A stretch of 64,000 nt of DNA from Streptomyces sp. PTY087I2. Its GTDB lineage: Bacteria > Actinomycetota > Actinomycetes > Streptomycetales > Streptomycetaceae. The notes beneath the pieces are model-generated. The model saw nothing but the letters and a program-made list of their open reading frames with translations, did not search any database and had not been told where the DNA came from. This document shows positions 46,412 through 54,610 of the stretch, piece after piece. Within the stretch, counting starts at the first letter, position 1; each line of letters begins with the position of its first letter. Location of the stretch: NCBI RefSeq assembly GCF_001687325.1, contig NZ_LZRD01000002.1, positions 124,001 to 188,000 on the forward strand. The letters are read 5' to 3'. The position numbers were made by a program, and so were the translations under genes.

Positions 46412-47335
46412 ATGGCCGGGAGCGAAAAGCACGCACAGGTACAGAGCGAGATAGCGGCCCGGCTGGAGGCGGCGGCCCAGCGCGCCGCTCTGGGTGCCCC
46501 GCGCGGCACCTGCACGGGGGCGCAGCCCGAAGCGAGTTCCATCAGCTTCTCGAAGGGCGCGACGGTGGTGTGCGCGGTGCTCGCAGTGGCGCTGTTCGCC
46601 ATGGGGATGCCGACCGGGGTGATGTTCTCCCTGCTCATCCTGGTGATCGCCGTGGGCTGCTGGATCGCCGAGCTGTCCACGGCGTCGAAGAACGCCCGTA
46701 TCCGGCTTCACCTCTACGAGGACGGCCTGGCCGCCGCGGTCAAGAACCGGGTGCACGCGGTCCGGTACGACAGCACGGACGTTCTTCAGGGGAGTCTCCG
46801 TCGCACCGGCGTGGGCGGCTACACGGACTACACGTACAAGCTCACCGATGTCGACGGCGCCCAGGTCATCCTCCAGGGCCGCAAGGGCGGAGCGGCGACA
46901 GGGAAGTTCTCCGGGCACGGAGAGTGGGGCGCGGCTGTCCAGACAGGCGTGACGCGCGCCCAACTCCCGGACGCGGTTGATGTGTTGAACTCCGGCGGGT
47001 GTGTCGAGTTCGGCAAGCTGTGGCTGGCCCGGGACGAGGTGGGCGCGGGTCGCGACACCGCGCAGTGGCGCGAGGTCGAGGAACTGAGGGTCATTCAGGG
47101 CTCCCTCAAGATCAAGGTCGCGGGCAAGTGGCGCTCGCTGGCCGGCGTCGCCCGTCGCGGTCGTCCCCAACTTCTTCGTCTTCCTCACCCTCGCGGAACA
47201 GCTGCGCGGGTCCGGTCACACACGCTGAGGGCGGGAAGAAAGTTCTGGCGGAACTCGCGATCCGGAGCTAAGCTCCCCGCGATGAATCACTCCATGAACA
47301 GATTGGGGGACCCGTCCGCGCAAGGTGAGTGCTGA
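46412..47335 (+). CDS. DUF6585-like membrane protein, frameshifted near the C-terminus
   Basis: The open frame encodes 307 residues. The N-terminal half has the RAALGAPRGTC region and two hydrophobic segments (about 48-82), then a beta-rich part (RIRLHLYEDGLAAAV; YKLTDVDGAQVILQG) seen in a common streptomycete family of unknown function. From about residue 247 the sequence becomes Arg/Pro-rich and unlike the family. The +1 frame at the same place reads SPVAVVPNFFVFLTLAEQLR and stops at 47228, as expected for the true end. A single extra base at about 47145-47160, or a sequencing error, explains this. If real, the product has a replaced C-terminal tail. Confidence 0.7.
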   Translation: MAGSEKHAQVQSEIAARLEAAAQRAALGAPRGTCTGAQPEASSISFSKGATVVCAVLAVALFAMGMPTGVMFSLLILVIAVGCWIAELSTASKNARIRLHLYEDGLAAAVKNRVHAVRYDSTDVLQGSLRRTGVGGYTDYTYKLTDVDGAQVILQGRKGGAATGKFSGHGEWGAAVQTGVTRAQLPDAVDVLNSGGCVEFGKLWLARDEVGAGRDTAQWREVEELRVIQGSLKIKVAGKWRSLAGVARRGRPQLLRLPHPRGTAARVRSHTLRAGRKFWRNSRSGAKLPAMNHSMNRLGDPSAQGEC

Positions 47336-48795
47336 TGCTCCCTTCGACCGCGAACCGGGATTCCCGCCCGTCTTCCCCGACTCTCCCTTCCTTCTGGCCG
47401 CGCGTGCGCGAGTTCGCCGTGCCGGCCTCGATGATCGAAACTGCGACCGCCCGCCGTGAGGCCGGGGACTGGGCAGGAGCGTGCGCCGCGGCAGGCGTCG
47501 ACGTCGATCTCCAGCTCCGGTCCGTGGCGCGCAGTCACGGCCGGGCCCTCGCCGCCCGTATCCGGGCGGACCTCCGCCACCTGGCTCCCGATCTGCTGCG
47601 CTGGCACATGCCGAGGATCGCCCCGCACGGGCTGCTGCGCCCGGGGCTGACGATCGAACTGGCCCGCTACGACCCACCGGAGCGCGACGGGCCGGGCCCT
47701 CTGCACCTGGTCGTGCGGACCCCGCCCGCCTGGGCGGACGCCGGGCAGCGCATCAGCCTCGCCCTGTGGGACGGCTCGCACACCGAGCCCACCGCCCGCC
47801 GTCACCCCCACCCGCATCCGAACCGGCGCTTCCGCCTCGATCTGCACCGTCACCTGTGGGACGCGCGCAGGGCCGATGACCTGCGGGTCCGCTGCGGCCT
47901 CGACAACAGGTCGACCGGCCGGGCGGCAGATGTCGTCGACCTGGATCCGTGGGGTGCCTTGCCGTCCGACCGCCGCTGCGCCGTCGACCGCTGGGCGGCG
48001 GAAGCGGCGACCCTGCTCCGAGCAGAGGGGCGGGGGTCGGGCGGGACGGTGAGCGTGCGGTTGGGCGGCCGACGCCGACTCCTTCTTCGCGTGGAGGCCG
48101 ACGAGGACGGCCCAGGTACGCCCGTCGCGCGGATCGTGGCGGTGGTGCCGGACCCGGGGGCGTCCACGGCACCGGTGCTGCCGGACGCGGCTACCTGGGT
48201 GCTGCCCGACCTCGACCTGCTCCGTACGGGGACGATCGACGCCGGACAATTGCACCCTCTGGTCGCGCGGGCCCTCGCGCCCGGTCTCCCGACTCCGGCT
48301 CCGGCCTCCGCCGCGGCCCGTTCCCGTACCGGCGGCCCCGCCGGAGCGGTGCGCGTCGTGGAATGCCGGGGAGCGCGGCACCGGATCGGCCTGGTCGAAG
48401 GGGCCCTCGCCCCGCTGGACCACGACCCGGCCGAGATCCGGCGCGAAGAACTGCTGGTCGCCCTCACCGGTACGCCGCTGCCCTGCCTCCAGGCCATCGA
48501 CGAGGCACACCGACGGCCCGACTGCCTCACCGGTGTGCGCGAACGCCTCGACCACGGGGACATCGCCGGTGCGCTGGCCGTCGTCGAGGGGCTGCTCGGT
48601 CCCGAGGCGGTGCTGCGCGATGGCCCCCTGCGGGACGAACTGGAAGCCGCGGCCCGGCGGCGGATCACCTACGGGCTGTTCCGGGCCGACCTGCTCGGCC
48701 CCGGCCCGATCCGCCGCCGCTCGGACCCCCGGCGCCCCGTCGACCCCCGCCCGCGCAGGGCCCGACGACCGCGCCGCACAACAACCGTCAGCTGA
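47335..48795 (+). CDS. Hypothetical protein next to MoxR-VWA genes
   Basis: The protein has 486 residues from ATG 47335, with AAGGTGA 6 nt upstream; a GTG two codons earlier is possible. I recognise no domain. It begins with a helical segment (MIETATARREAGDWAGACAA) and has a central region with many Trp, His and Arg (DLLRWHMPRIAPHGLLRPGL; LALWDGSHTEP). The tail is basic and Arg/Pro-rich. It has no signal peptide or membrane span. It lies 81 bp before a MoxR ATPase and a VWA protein in the same direction, so it probably acts with them, perhaps as a substrate or adaptor. That role is inferred from position only. Confidence 0.8.
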   Translation: MLPSTANRDSRPSSPTLPSFWPRVREFAVPASMIETATARREAGDWAGACAAAGVDVDLQLRSVARSHGRALAARIRADLRHLAPDLLRWHMPRIAPHGLLRPGLTIELARYDPPERDGPGPLHLVVRTPPAWADAGQRISLALWDGSHTEPTARRHPHPHPNRRFRLDLHRHLWDARRADDLRVRCGLDNRSTGRAADVVDLDPWGALPSDRRCAVDRWAAEAATLLRAEGRGSGGTVSVRLGGRRRLLLRVEADEDGPGTPVARIVAVVPDPGASTAPVLPDAATWVLPDLDLLRTGTIDAGQLHPLVARALAPGLPTPAPASAAARSRTGGPAGAVRVVECRGARHRIGLVEGALAPLDHDPAEIRREELLVALTGTPLPCLQAIDEAHRRPDCLTGVRERLDHGDIAGALAVVEGLLGPEAVLRDGPLRDELEAAARRRITYGLFRADLLGPGPIRRRSDPRRPVDPRPRRARRPRRTTTVS

Positions 48796-48876
48796 TACGG
48801 GGTTCACGACCCCGGGGGACCACCCCTGCTCGCTCTCTCCCCATCCGTCATCTCGCACACCCTCAGGTGATCACCC

Positions 48877-50133
48877 ATGCTCACGAACACCCCGTCCTCC
48901 GCGCCCGCAGACTCCGCTCCCGGCTCCCAACTCGCCGTCGCCGACGCGCTGATGAGCCTGCTCCGCGACACCACCACCGAGCCGCGCCCCGACATCCAGC
49001 TGGAGGCCCTGACCCTGGCGGTCTCCGCCGACCTGCCCGTCCTGCTCTGGGGCGAGCCGGGCATCGGCAAGACCGCGGCGCTCACCCAGCTCGCCGCCTC
49101 CCTGGACCTGCCGCTCACCACCGTCATCGCCAGCGTGCACGAGCCGTCCGACTTCTCCGGGCTGCCCATCGTCGGCGACGACCCCGCCGAACAGGGCGTG
49201 CCGATGGCCCCGCCGGACTGGGCCGTTCGCCTCGTACGGGCGGGAAAGGGCCTGCTGTTCCTCGACGAACTCTCCACCGCACCGCCCGCCGTCCAGGCCG
49301 CGCTGCTGCGCCTCGTACTGGAGCGGCGCATCGGAGCGCTGCGACTCCCGCCCGGTGTAAGGATCGTGGCGGCGGCCAATCCGCGTTCGTCGGCGGCCGA
49401 CGGCTGGGAGCTGAGCCCGCCGCTCGCCAACCGGTTCGTCCACCTCCAGTGGGCCCACGACCACGAGGTCGTCGTCCGCGGACTCGGTGGCACCTGGCCC
49501 CGTGCGACGCTTCCCCGCCTCGACCCCGAAAAGCTGCCCGAGGCGGTGGACTTCGCCCGGCGCGCGGTGTGCGGGCTGCTCTCCGCCCGGCCCACGCTCG
49601 TCCACCGGCTGCCCACCACAGAGACGCGCCGAGGCGGCCCGTGGCCGTCGCCGCGCAGCTGGGACATGACGCTGAACCTGATCGCCTTCGCGACCGCCGC
49701 CGGATCCTCCAGGGAGGTGCTGTCCCTGCTGGTCAGGGGAACGGTGGGGGACGGCCCCGGTCTTGAACTGCTGGCGAGCCTGGACCGGATGGACCTCCCG
49801 GACCCCGAGGACCTCCTCACCGATCCGGCGAACGCTGTTCTGCCCGAGCGCGGCGACCTCCGGCAGGCCGCACTGGACGGGGTTGTCGCGGCGGTCCGTA
49901 CCCGCCCGGACCGGGCGCGCTGGGACGCGGCGTGGGCACTGTTCGTCCGGGCGCTGGAGACCGGAGCCCCCGATCTGGTGGTCGTCCCCGCCACCACCCT
50001 CGCCTCGCTGCGCCAGGAGGACTGGGACGTACCGGCGGCGATCGAGCACCTCGCCGGAGTGGTCTCCCTGTCCCAGCGGGCGGACCGGGCGGCGGACCGG
50101 GTGGCCCGCGTCGGGGCGAAGGCGGGCCGATGA
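48877..50133 (+). CDS. MoxR-type AAA+ ATPase
   Basis: The protein has 418 residues. An AAA+ core with Walker A GEPGIGKT near residue 60, Walker B LLFLDEL near 130 and sensor region AAANPRSSAADGW places it with MoxR-like chaperone ATPases. The C-terminal 180 residues are helical (lid and extra domain). It overlaps the VWA gene by ATGA, the usual pairing: MoxR remodels targets bound by the VWA protein, for example in metal insertion or complex assembly. Confidence 0.92.
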   Translation: MLTNTPSSAPADSAPGSQLAVADALMSLLRDTTTEPRPDIQLEALTLAVSADLPVLLWGEPGIGKTAALTQLAASLDLPLTTVIASVHEPSDFSGLPIVGDDPAEQGVPMAPPDWAVRLVRAGKGLLFLDELSTAPPAVQAALLRLVLERRIGALRLPPGVRIVAAANPRSSAADGWELSPPLANRFVHLQWAHDHEVVVRGLGGTWPRATLPRLDPEKLPEAVDFARRAVCGLLSARPTLVHRLPTTETRRGGPWPSPRSWDMTLNLIAFATAAGSSREVLSLLVRGTVGDGPGLELLASLDRMDLPDPEDLLTDPANAVLPERGDLRQAALDGVVAAVRTRPDRARWDAAWALFVRALETGAPDLVVVPATTLASLRQEDWDVPAAIEHLAGVVSLSQRADRAADRVARVGAKAGR

Positions 50134-51374
50134 CGACGACGGACGCGCCGAGCGCGCTCGACCTGGACAAACTCTTTGCCGCGCGCCTCCAGGCCGCCCG
50201 GGCCCGCCCCTATCTGGCCACAGCCTTGTTCGCCCTGCACACCGTGGAGTCGCGGGAGGTCCCCACCATGGCCGTCGACAGGTACTGGCGGTGTTACGTC
50301 TCCCCGTCCTTTGTGGTCCGCACCCCGGTGGAGGAGCTGGCCGGGGTCTGGGTCCACGAGGTGTCGCACCTGCTGCGCGACCACCACGGGCGCAGCGACC
50401 GGGTCGCCCGGCAGCGCGGGCTGACCGGCCCGGGGGACCGGCTGCGGATGAACATCGCCGCCGACTGCGAGATCAACGACGACGTGTACGGCGACGGCCT
50501 GGCCCGGCCGAAAGGCGCTGTCTACCCGTCGACGCTGCACCTGCGGACCGGCGAGCTGATGGAGGACTACCTGTACCAGTTCCGCCTCGGCCCGCGCACC
50601 CAGAACCTCGCCTGGCTGGACTGCGGAAGCGGCGCCGACGGGCTGGACAGGGAATGGGAGTTGGGCCCCGACGGGGCCAACGGACTCAGCGCGCACGAAC
50701 AGGACGCCGTCCGCTTCCGGGTGGCGCAGGGCATCACCGGGCGCCCGGGCAACGCCTCGAAGGGGTGGAAGCGGTGGGCGGAGGAGGCGTTCCATCCTCC
50801 GCAGCCCTGGCGGGAGTTGCTGGGCGCCGCCGTCCGCTCGGCCGCCTCGGGCCCCGGCGCCGGGGAGGACTACACGTACGGGCGTCCCTCGCGCCGCTCC
50901 ACCGGACTGCCCGGCGTCGTCCTGCCGAGCCTCCGCCGCAGACCGCCCCGGGTCTCCGTCGTCATCGACACCTCCGGCTCGGTCAGCGACGCCGAACTCG
51001 GCAGCGCCCTCCTCGAAGTCGCCGCCATCTCCCGCGCGGTGGGCGGCCGCCGCGACCTGGTCACCGTCCTCGCCTGCGACGCGGCGACCCGGGTCGTCCA
51101 CCCGCTGTGCCAGGCCGAGGGCATCCCGCTGGTGGGCGGTGGCGGCACGGACCTGCGTACGGGCTTCGCCAAGGCGCTGCGGGGAAACCCCCGCCCCGAC
51201 GCCATCGTGGTCCTGACGGACGGCCAGACCCCCTGGCCGACCGCGCAGCCGGCGTGCCGGACGGTCATCGGCCTGTTCCCGAGGGACCACAGGCGCAACT
51301 CCTGGAACGAGGACAACCCCGACTACGTTCCCGGACGGCCGCCGGCGTGGGCGCGGGTGGTGGAGATCGGCTGA
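50130..51374 (+). CDS. VWA-like protein with metallopeptidase-type N-terminal domain (DUF2201)
   Basis: The protein has 414 residues from ATG 50130, coupled to MoxR. The N-terminal half contains HEVSHLLRDHHGR (HExxH with a later His) and NIAADCEINDD, a zinc-peptidase-like arrangement. The C-terminal half (about 270-414) is a VWA-like domain with the MIDAS motif DTSGSVS near 282, then GGGGTDLRTG and VLTDGQTPW. The architecture matches the DUF2201 family always found beside MoxR ATPases. It probably binds a client through the metal site and hands it to MoxR; the client is unknown. Confidence 0.92.
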   Translation: MTTTDAPSALDLDKLFAARLQAARARPYLATALFALHTVESREVPTMAVDRYWRCYVSPSFVVRTPVEELAGVWVHEVSHLLRDHHGRSDRVARQRGLTGPGDRLRMNIAADCEINDDVYGDGLARPKGAVYPSTLHLRTGELMEDYLYQFRLGPRTQNLAWLDCGSGADGLDREWELGPDGANGLSAHEQDAVRFRVAQGITGRPGNASKGWKRWAEEAFHPPQPWRELLGAAVRSAASGPGAGEDYTYGRPSRRSTGLPGVVLPSLRRRPPRVSVVIDTSGSVSDAELGSALLEVAAISRAVGGRRDLVTVLACDAATRVVHPLCQAEGIPLVGGGGTDLRTGFAKALRGNPRPDAIVVLTDGQTPWPTAQPACRTVIGLFPRDHRRNSWNEDNPDYVPGRPPAWARVVEIG

Positions 51375-51429
51375 GTGACGGGTCCCTCCCCCCCCTGGCG
51401 GCCAAAGCCGAACCCCCCGGTGGGCGCGG

Positions 51430-52239
51430 TCACCGGGGAGTGACTGCCCCTACCAGCTCCGCCAGCGCCTCCGCCAGCATGCCGAGGCCCGGTCCCGCAG
51501 GCCCGCCCGGCTCGGTCATGTACGTGTCGCGGCGGATCTCGATCATCAGCGCGGTGACCCGGCGGTCCGCCCCGTAGTGCCGGAGGGGGACGTACGTACC
51601 GGCGAACGGGGTGTCGTGCCCGATGCCGTCGTGGCCGAAACGGTCGCCGAACGCCGTCTCCGCCGCCGCGAGGAGTTCCGGCGGCGTGTGGAACGGGTCG
51701 GTGCCCAGGCAGACGGGCGGGCGGGGGCCGGTGCCGTGGAGCTCGTAGGGGAGGGGCCCGGTCGGGTACGAGTGGACGTCGATGATCACCGCGCGGCCGG
51801 CGGCGGCGATGCGTGCCTCGACCGCGTCCGTCATCGCGTCGGCGTAGGGGTGGAAGTACGCCTCCAGCAGAGGGGTGGGGTCGTATCCCAGCGGGCGGAG
51901 CGGGTCGCGGTGGGTGGTGCGGGTATAGACGGCGCCCATGCCGACGGCGAGCATCTCCTCCCGTTCGTCCGGGAAGCGTTCGGGGTCGACGACCAGCCGG
52001 GACAGGTTGTTGACGAAGCGCCAGGGGGCGACCGGGGCGAGCTTCTCCGCAGCCGCGGCCAGTTCGGCGGTGTGGGCGTCGGTGATGTGGTCGAGCTCGT
52101 GCTCCAGGGCGGCGTCGTTCAATGTGATGCTCTCGCGTACGTGGTGGGGGATGTGGCGGGAGCCGTGCGGTACGTGGAGGAGGACCGGGGAGTCGGCGGC
52201 GCCCGGGGTGAGGGTGAAAGGCTGTCGGGGGTCGCTCAC
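51430..52239 (-). CDS. N-formylglutamate amidohydrolase family protein
   Basis: The protein has 269 residues from GTG 52239, with GAAGGAG upstream. Family features are HVPHGSRHIP near the N-terminus, ELDHITDAHT, NLSRLVVDPERF, and IIDVHSYPTGP with the likely metal ligands. These enzymes hydrolyse N-formylglutamate in histidine breakdown or related N-formyl compounds. No other hut genes are in the window, so the substrate is uncertain. It is convergent with the VWA gene (55 bp gap). Confidence 0.9.
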   Translation of the reverse strand: MSDPRQPFTLTPGAADSPVLLHVPHGSRHIPHHVRESITLNDAALEHELDHITDAHTAELAAAAEKLAPVAPWRFVNNLSRLVVDPERFPDEREEMLAVGMGAVYTRTTHRDPLRPLGYDPTPLLEAYFHPYADAMTDAVEARIAAAGRAVIIDVHSYPTGPLPYELHGTGPRPPVCLGTDPFHTPPELLAAAETAFGDRFGHDGIGHDTPFAGTYVPLRHYGADRRVTALMIEIRRDTYMTEPGGPAGPGLGMLAEALAELVGAVTPR

Positions 52240-52441
52240 GGGTACTCCTTCGGTGTGGTTCGTTCCTTCCCGCCACCAGCATCCCGGACCGGCCCCCCCC
52301 GAAGGTGTCGGACGGCCCGCCCGATCTTCTGGCGTTCCGTCAGAGCGCCGGTGCAGCAGATACCGTTGGTGCTCACGATCGGTCGCGACGGTGCCCGGGA
52401 GGGGTGCACCGGGCGAACCGGCGGGAACGGGGGCGTACCGC

Positions 52442-54610
52442 ATGCTGGATCCCATATCGATGACCGCCATCACCGCGGTGCTCGGCGCCGTCGGATCGGG
52501 CGTGGCGAGCGAGGCCGGGAAGTGGGCCTGGGAGACCGCGGGCGGACTGGTGCGGCGGATGGCCGGGCGGGAGGTCGTCGCGCCGACCCGGCCCGAGGAC
52601 CGGGACGCCGTGGCGCGGATCATCCACGACAGCGTGCACAGCGACCCCGAACTCGCCCGCACGTGGCAATCGTTCGCCCGCAGCGTGCAGACCGCCGGGG
52701 TGACGATCGGACGGCCCCGGCTGCCCGCGTCCGTACGTTTCTTCACGGACCGTGACGCGTCGATGAAGCTCCTCGACCGCGAGGCGGGCCGCAAACCGGA
52801 CGGGCGGCCCCGCGTCGCCCTGCTGTACGGGGGCGACTCCATGGGCACCAGCGCCCTCGCCATCCACTGGGGCTGGCGGGCGGAAAGCCTGTTCCCGGAC
52901 GGTCAGCTCTACGTGGACCTCGGCCGCGGCGGCGCGGCCGGCGGCCACACCGCAGGCAGCGCCCTGCGGGAGCTGCTGCGCCAACTCGGCCTGGACGACG
53001 GGCAGATCCCGCCGTCGGAGGCGGAGCGCATCGACGTCTTCCGCCGCATCGTCGCGGACCGCAAGCTGCTCCTCGTCCTCGACCACGCCCGTTCCGCCGC
53101 ACAGATCGCACCGCTGCTCACCTCCGCACCCTCCGTCCTCACTTTGGTCGTCGCCCGGCGCCCGTTCCCCGGTCTCGACGCGTTCCCGGTGCCCGTCGGT
53201 CCTCTCGGCGACCGGGACGCGGCACGCCTGCTCACCAAGATCGTGGGCAAGGAGGTCATGCGCTCGGCCCGCGCGACGCTGCCCGCCGTGCTGGAACGGT
53301 GCGGCGGATCGCCGTACGCCCTGCGGGCAGCGGCACCCCGGCTCCTCGGCCCCGGGCCCCTCGCCCCCGCCGCCCCGCCGTCACCTCTGCCTCATCACGA
53401 ACCGACGGGAGACCCCACCATGCGCGACAGCGACCCGATGCGGACGGCCGCGGAGGACGCCTACCGGCTGCTGCGGCCGGACGCGGCCCGGCTGTACCGC
53501 CTCATGGGGCTGCGGCCCTGGCCCGCCTTCGACGCGGAGGCGGCGGCCCAGGTCGCGGGCATCGACGTCGACGCCGCAGAGGAACTGCTCGGCGTACTGG
53601 CCGACGCGCTGCTGCTGGAGCACACGGACAACGGGCGCTACCGCTACCGGCCGTCCGTTCGCGCCCACGCCGAGGAAGCGGCGTACCGCCAGGAGGGCAT
53701 CGGGGGCTGCTCGGCGGCCACGACCCGTGCCGTGGACCACTACCTGCGGCTGTCCGTGACGGCGGCCCGGGCCGCACTCCCGGAAAGCTGGCGGGTGCCG
53801 GACGCCCCGGCCGGCAGCCCGGCCGACGCCTACGCCGGGCAGGGAGAGGCCGTGGCGCGCCTCGCCGTCGAACTGCCCAACCTCGTCGAAGCCGTCTGCA
53901 CTGCCGAGGAGTTCGGAAAGCCGGACACGGTCCTGACGCTCTGCCGCGCCCTGTGGCCGCTCCAGCTCAAGGCGGGCCACCACGAGGCGCTGCTCCCGGC
54001 CCTGCGGATCGGGACGGCGGTCGCCGACGACCAGGTCCCCGGCAGCCGTGACGCGGGGGCCCTGCACGCACAACTGGCACACAGCTTGGGTGAGTTGCAG
54101 ATCTGGGACGAGGCGGGCGCACAAGCGGCGGCGGCCGCGCGCGACGAGCGGGAGGCGGGACACACCCGCGGGCTGGCCTCCGCCATCGAGTTCCTCGGTC
54201 TGTTGCGGCTGCGGCAGTGGCGCTTCCAGGACGCCTACGACTGCTTCGAGGAGGCGGCCGCCGTACTCGGCGGCATCGGGCCCGACGACGAAGGCGCGGC
54301 GGACGTTCCACGCGCCCAGGCTCTGCTGGAACGTCACCGGGGCCGGGCGCTGCGCGGGCTCGGGCGGCTGGACGAGGCCCAGGCGCACGTGGAGCGCGCG
54401 CTGGCCGCTTTCCGGGCCCGCGGCGAGGCGTACAACACCGCTCGCGCCCTCACGGATCTCTCCGAAATCCTGCTGGCCCGCGAGGAGTTCGGCGCGGCGC
54501 TCCCGCTGATCGACGAGGCGATCAGGATCCTGTCCGAGGAGAGCGCCGACCAGCACGTGGAGCATCTGCGCCGTTTGCGTGAGCGGTGCTCCGGTCCGCG
54601 GCAGGAGTAG
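52442..54610 (+). CDS. STAND/NB-ARC-like TPR protein with degenerate P-loop
   Basis: The protein has 722 residues from ATG 52442. It has a short N-terminal helical segment, an NB-ARC-like ATPase region (about 95-310), a winged-helix part (about 335-410) and C-terminal TPRs (about 450-715; ALHAQLAHSLGELQIWDEA, RGRALRGLGRLDEAQAHVER). At the Walker A position, near residue 130, it reads YGGDSMGTSALA: the lysine of GxGGxGKT is Thr, so ATP binding is probably lost or altered. Walker B (LLLVLDHARS) and the LRELLRQLGL region are kept. It is a likely regulator or signalling scaffold. A relative with an intact P-loop starts at 61895. Confidence 0.88.
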   Translation: MLDPISMTAITAVLGAVGSGVASEAGKWAWETAGGLVRRMAGREVVAPTRPEDRDAVARIIHDSVHSDPELARTWQSFARSVQTAGVTIGRPRLPASVRFFTDRDASMKLLDREAGRKPDGRPRVALLYGGDSMGTSALAIHWGWRAESLFPDGQLYVDLGRGGAAGGHTAGSALRELLRQLGLDDGQIPPSEAERIDVFRRIVADRKLLLVLDHARSAAQIAPLLTSAPSVLTLVVARRPFPGLDAFPVPVGPLGDRDAARLLTKIVGKEVMRSARATLPAVLERCGGSPYALRAAAPRLLGPGPLAPAAPPSPLPHHEPTGDPTMRDSDPMRTAAEDAYRLLRPDAARLYRLMGLRPWPAFDAEAAAQVAGIDVDAAEELLGVLADALLLEHTDNGRYRYRPSVRAHAEEAAYRQEGIGGCSAATTRAVDHYLRLSVTAARAALPESWRVPDAPAGSPADAYAGQGEAVARLAVELPNLVEAVCTAEEFGKPDTVLTLCRALWPLQLKAGHHEALLPALRIGTAVADDQVPGSRDAGALHAQLAHSLGELQIWDEAGAQAAAAARDEREAGHTRGLASAIEFLGLLRLRQWRFQDAYDCFEEAAAVLGGIGPDDEGAADVPRAQALLERHRGRALRGLGRLDEAQAHVERALAAFRARGEAYNTARALTDLSEILLAREEFGAALPLIDEAIRILSEESADQHVEHLRRLRERCSGPRQE

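Noticed and set aside
46412..47228. Programmed frameshift in the DUF6585-like gene
   Set aside because: No slippery heptamer or stimulatory structure was seen at the break; a simple base insertion or sequencing error is more likely.
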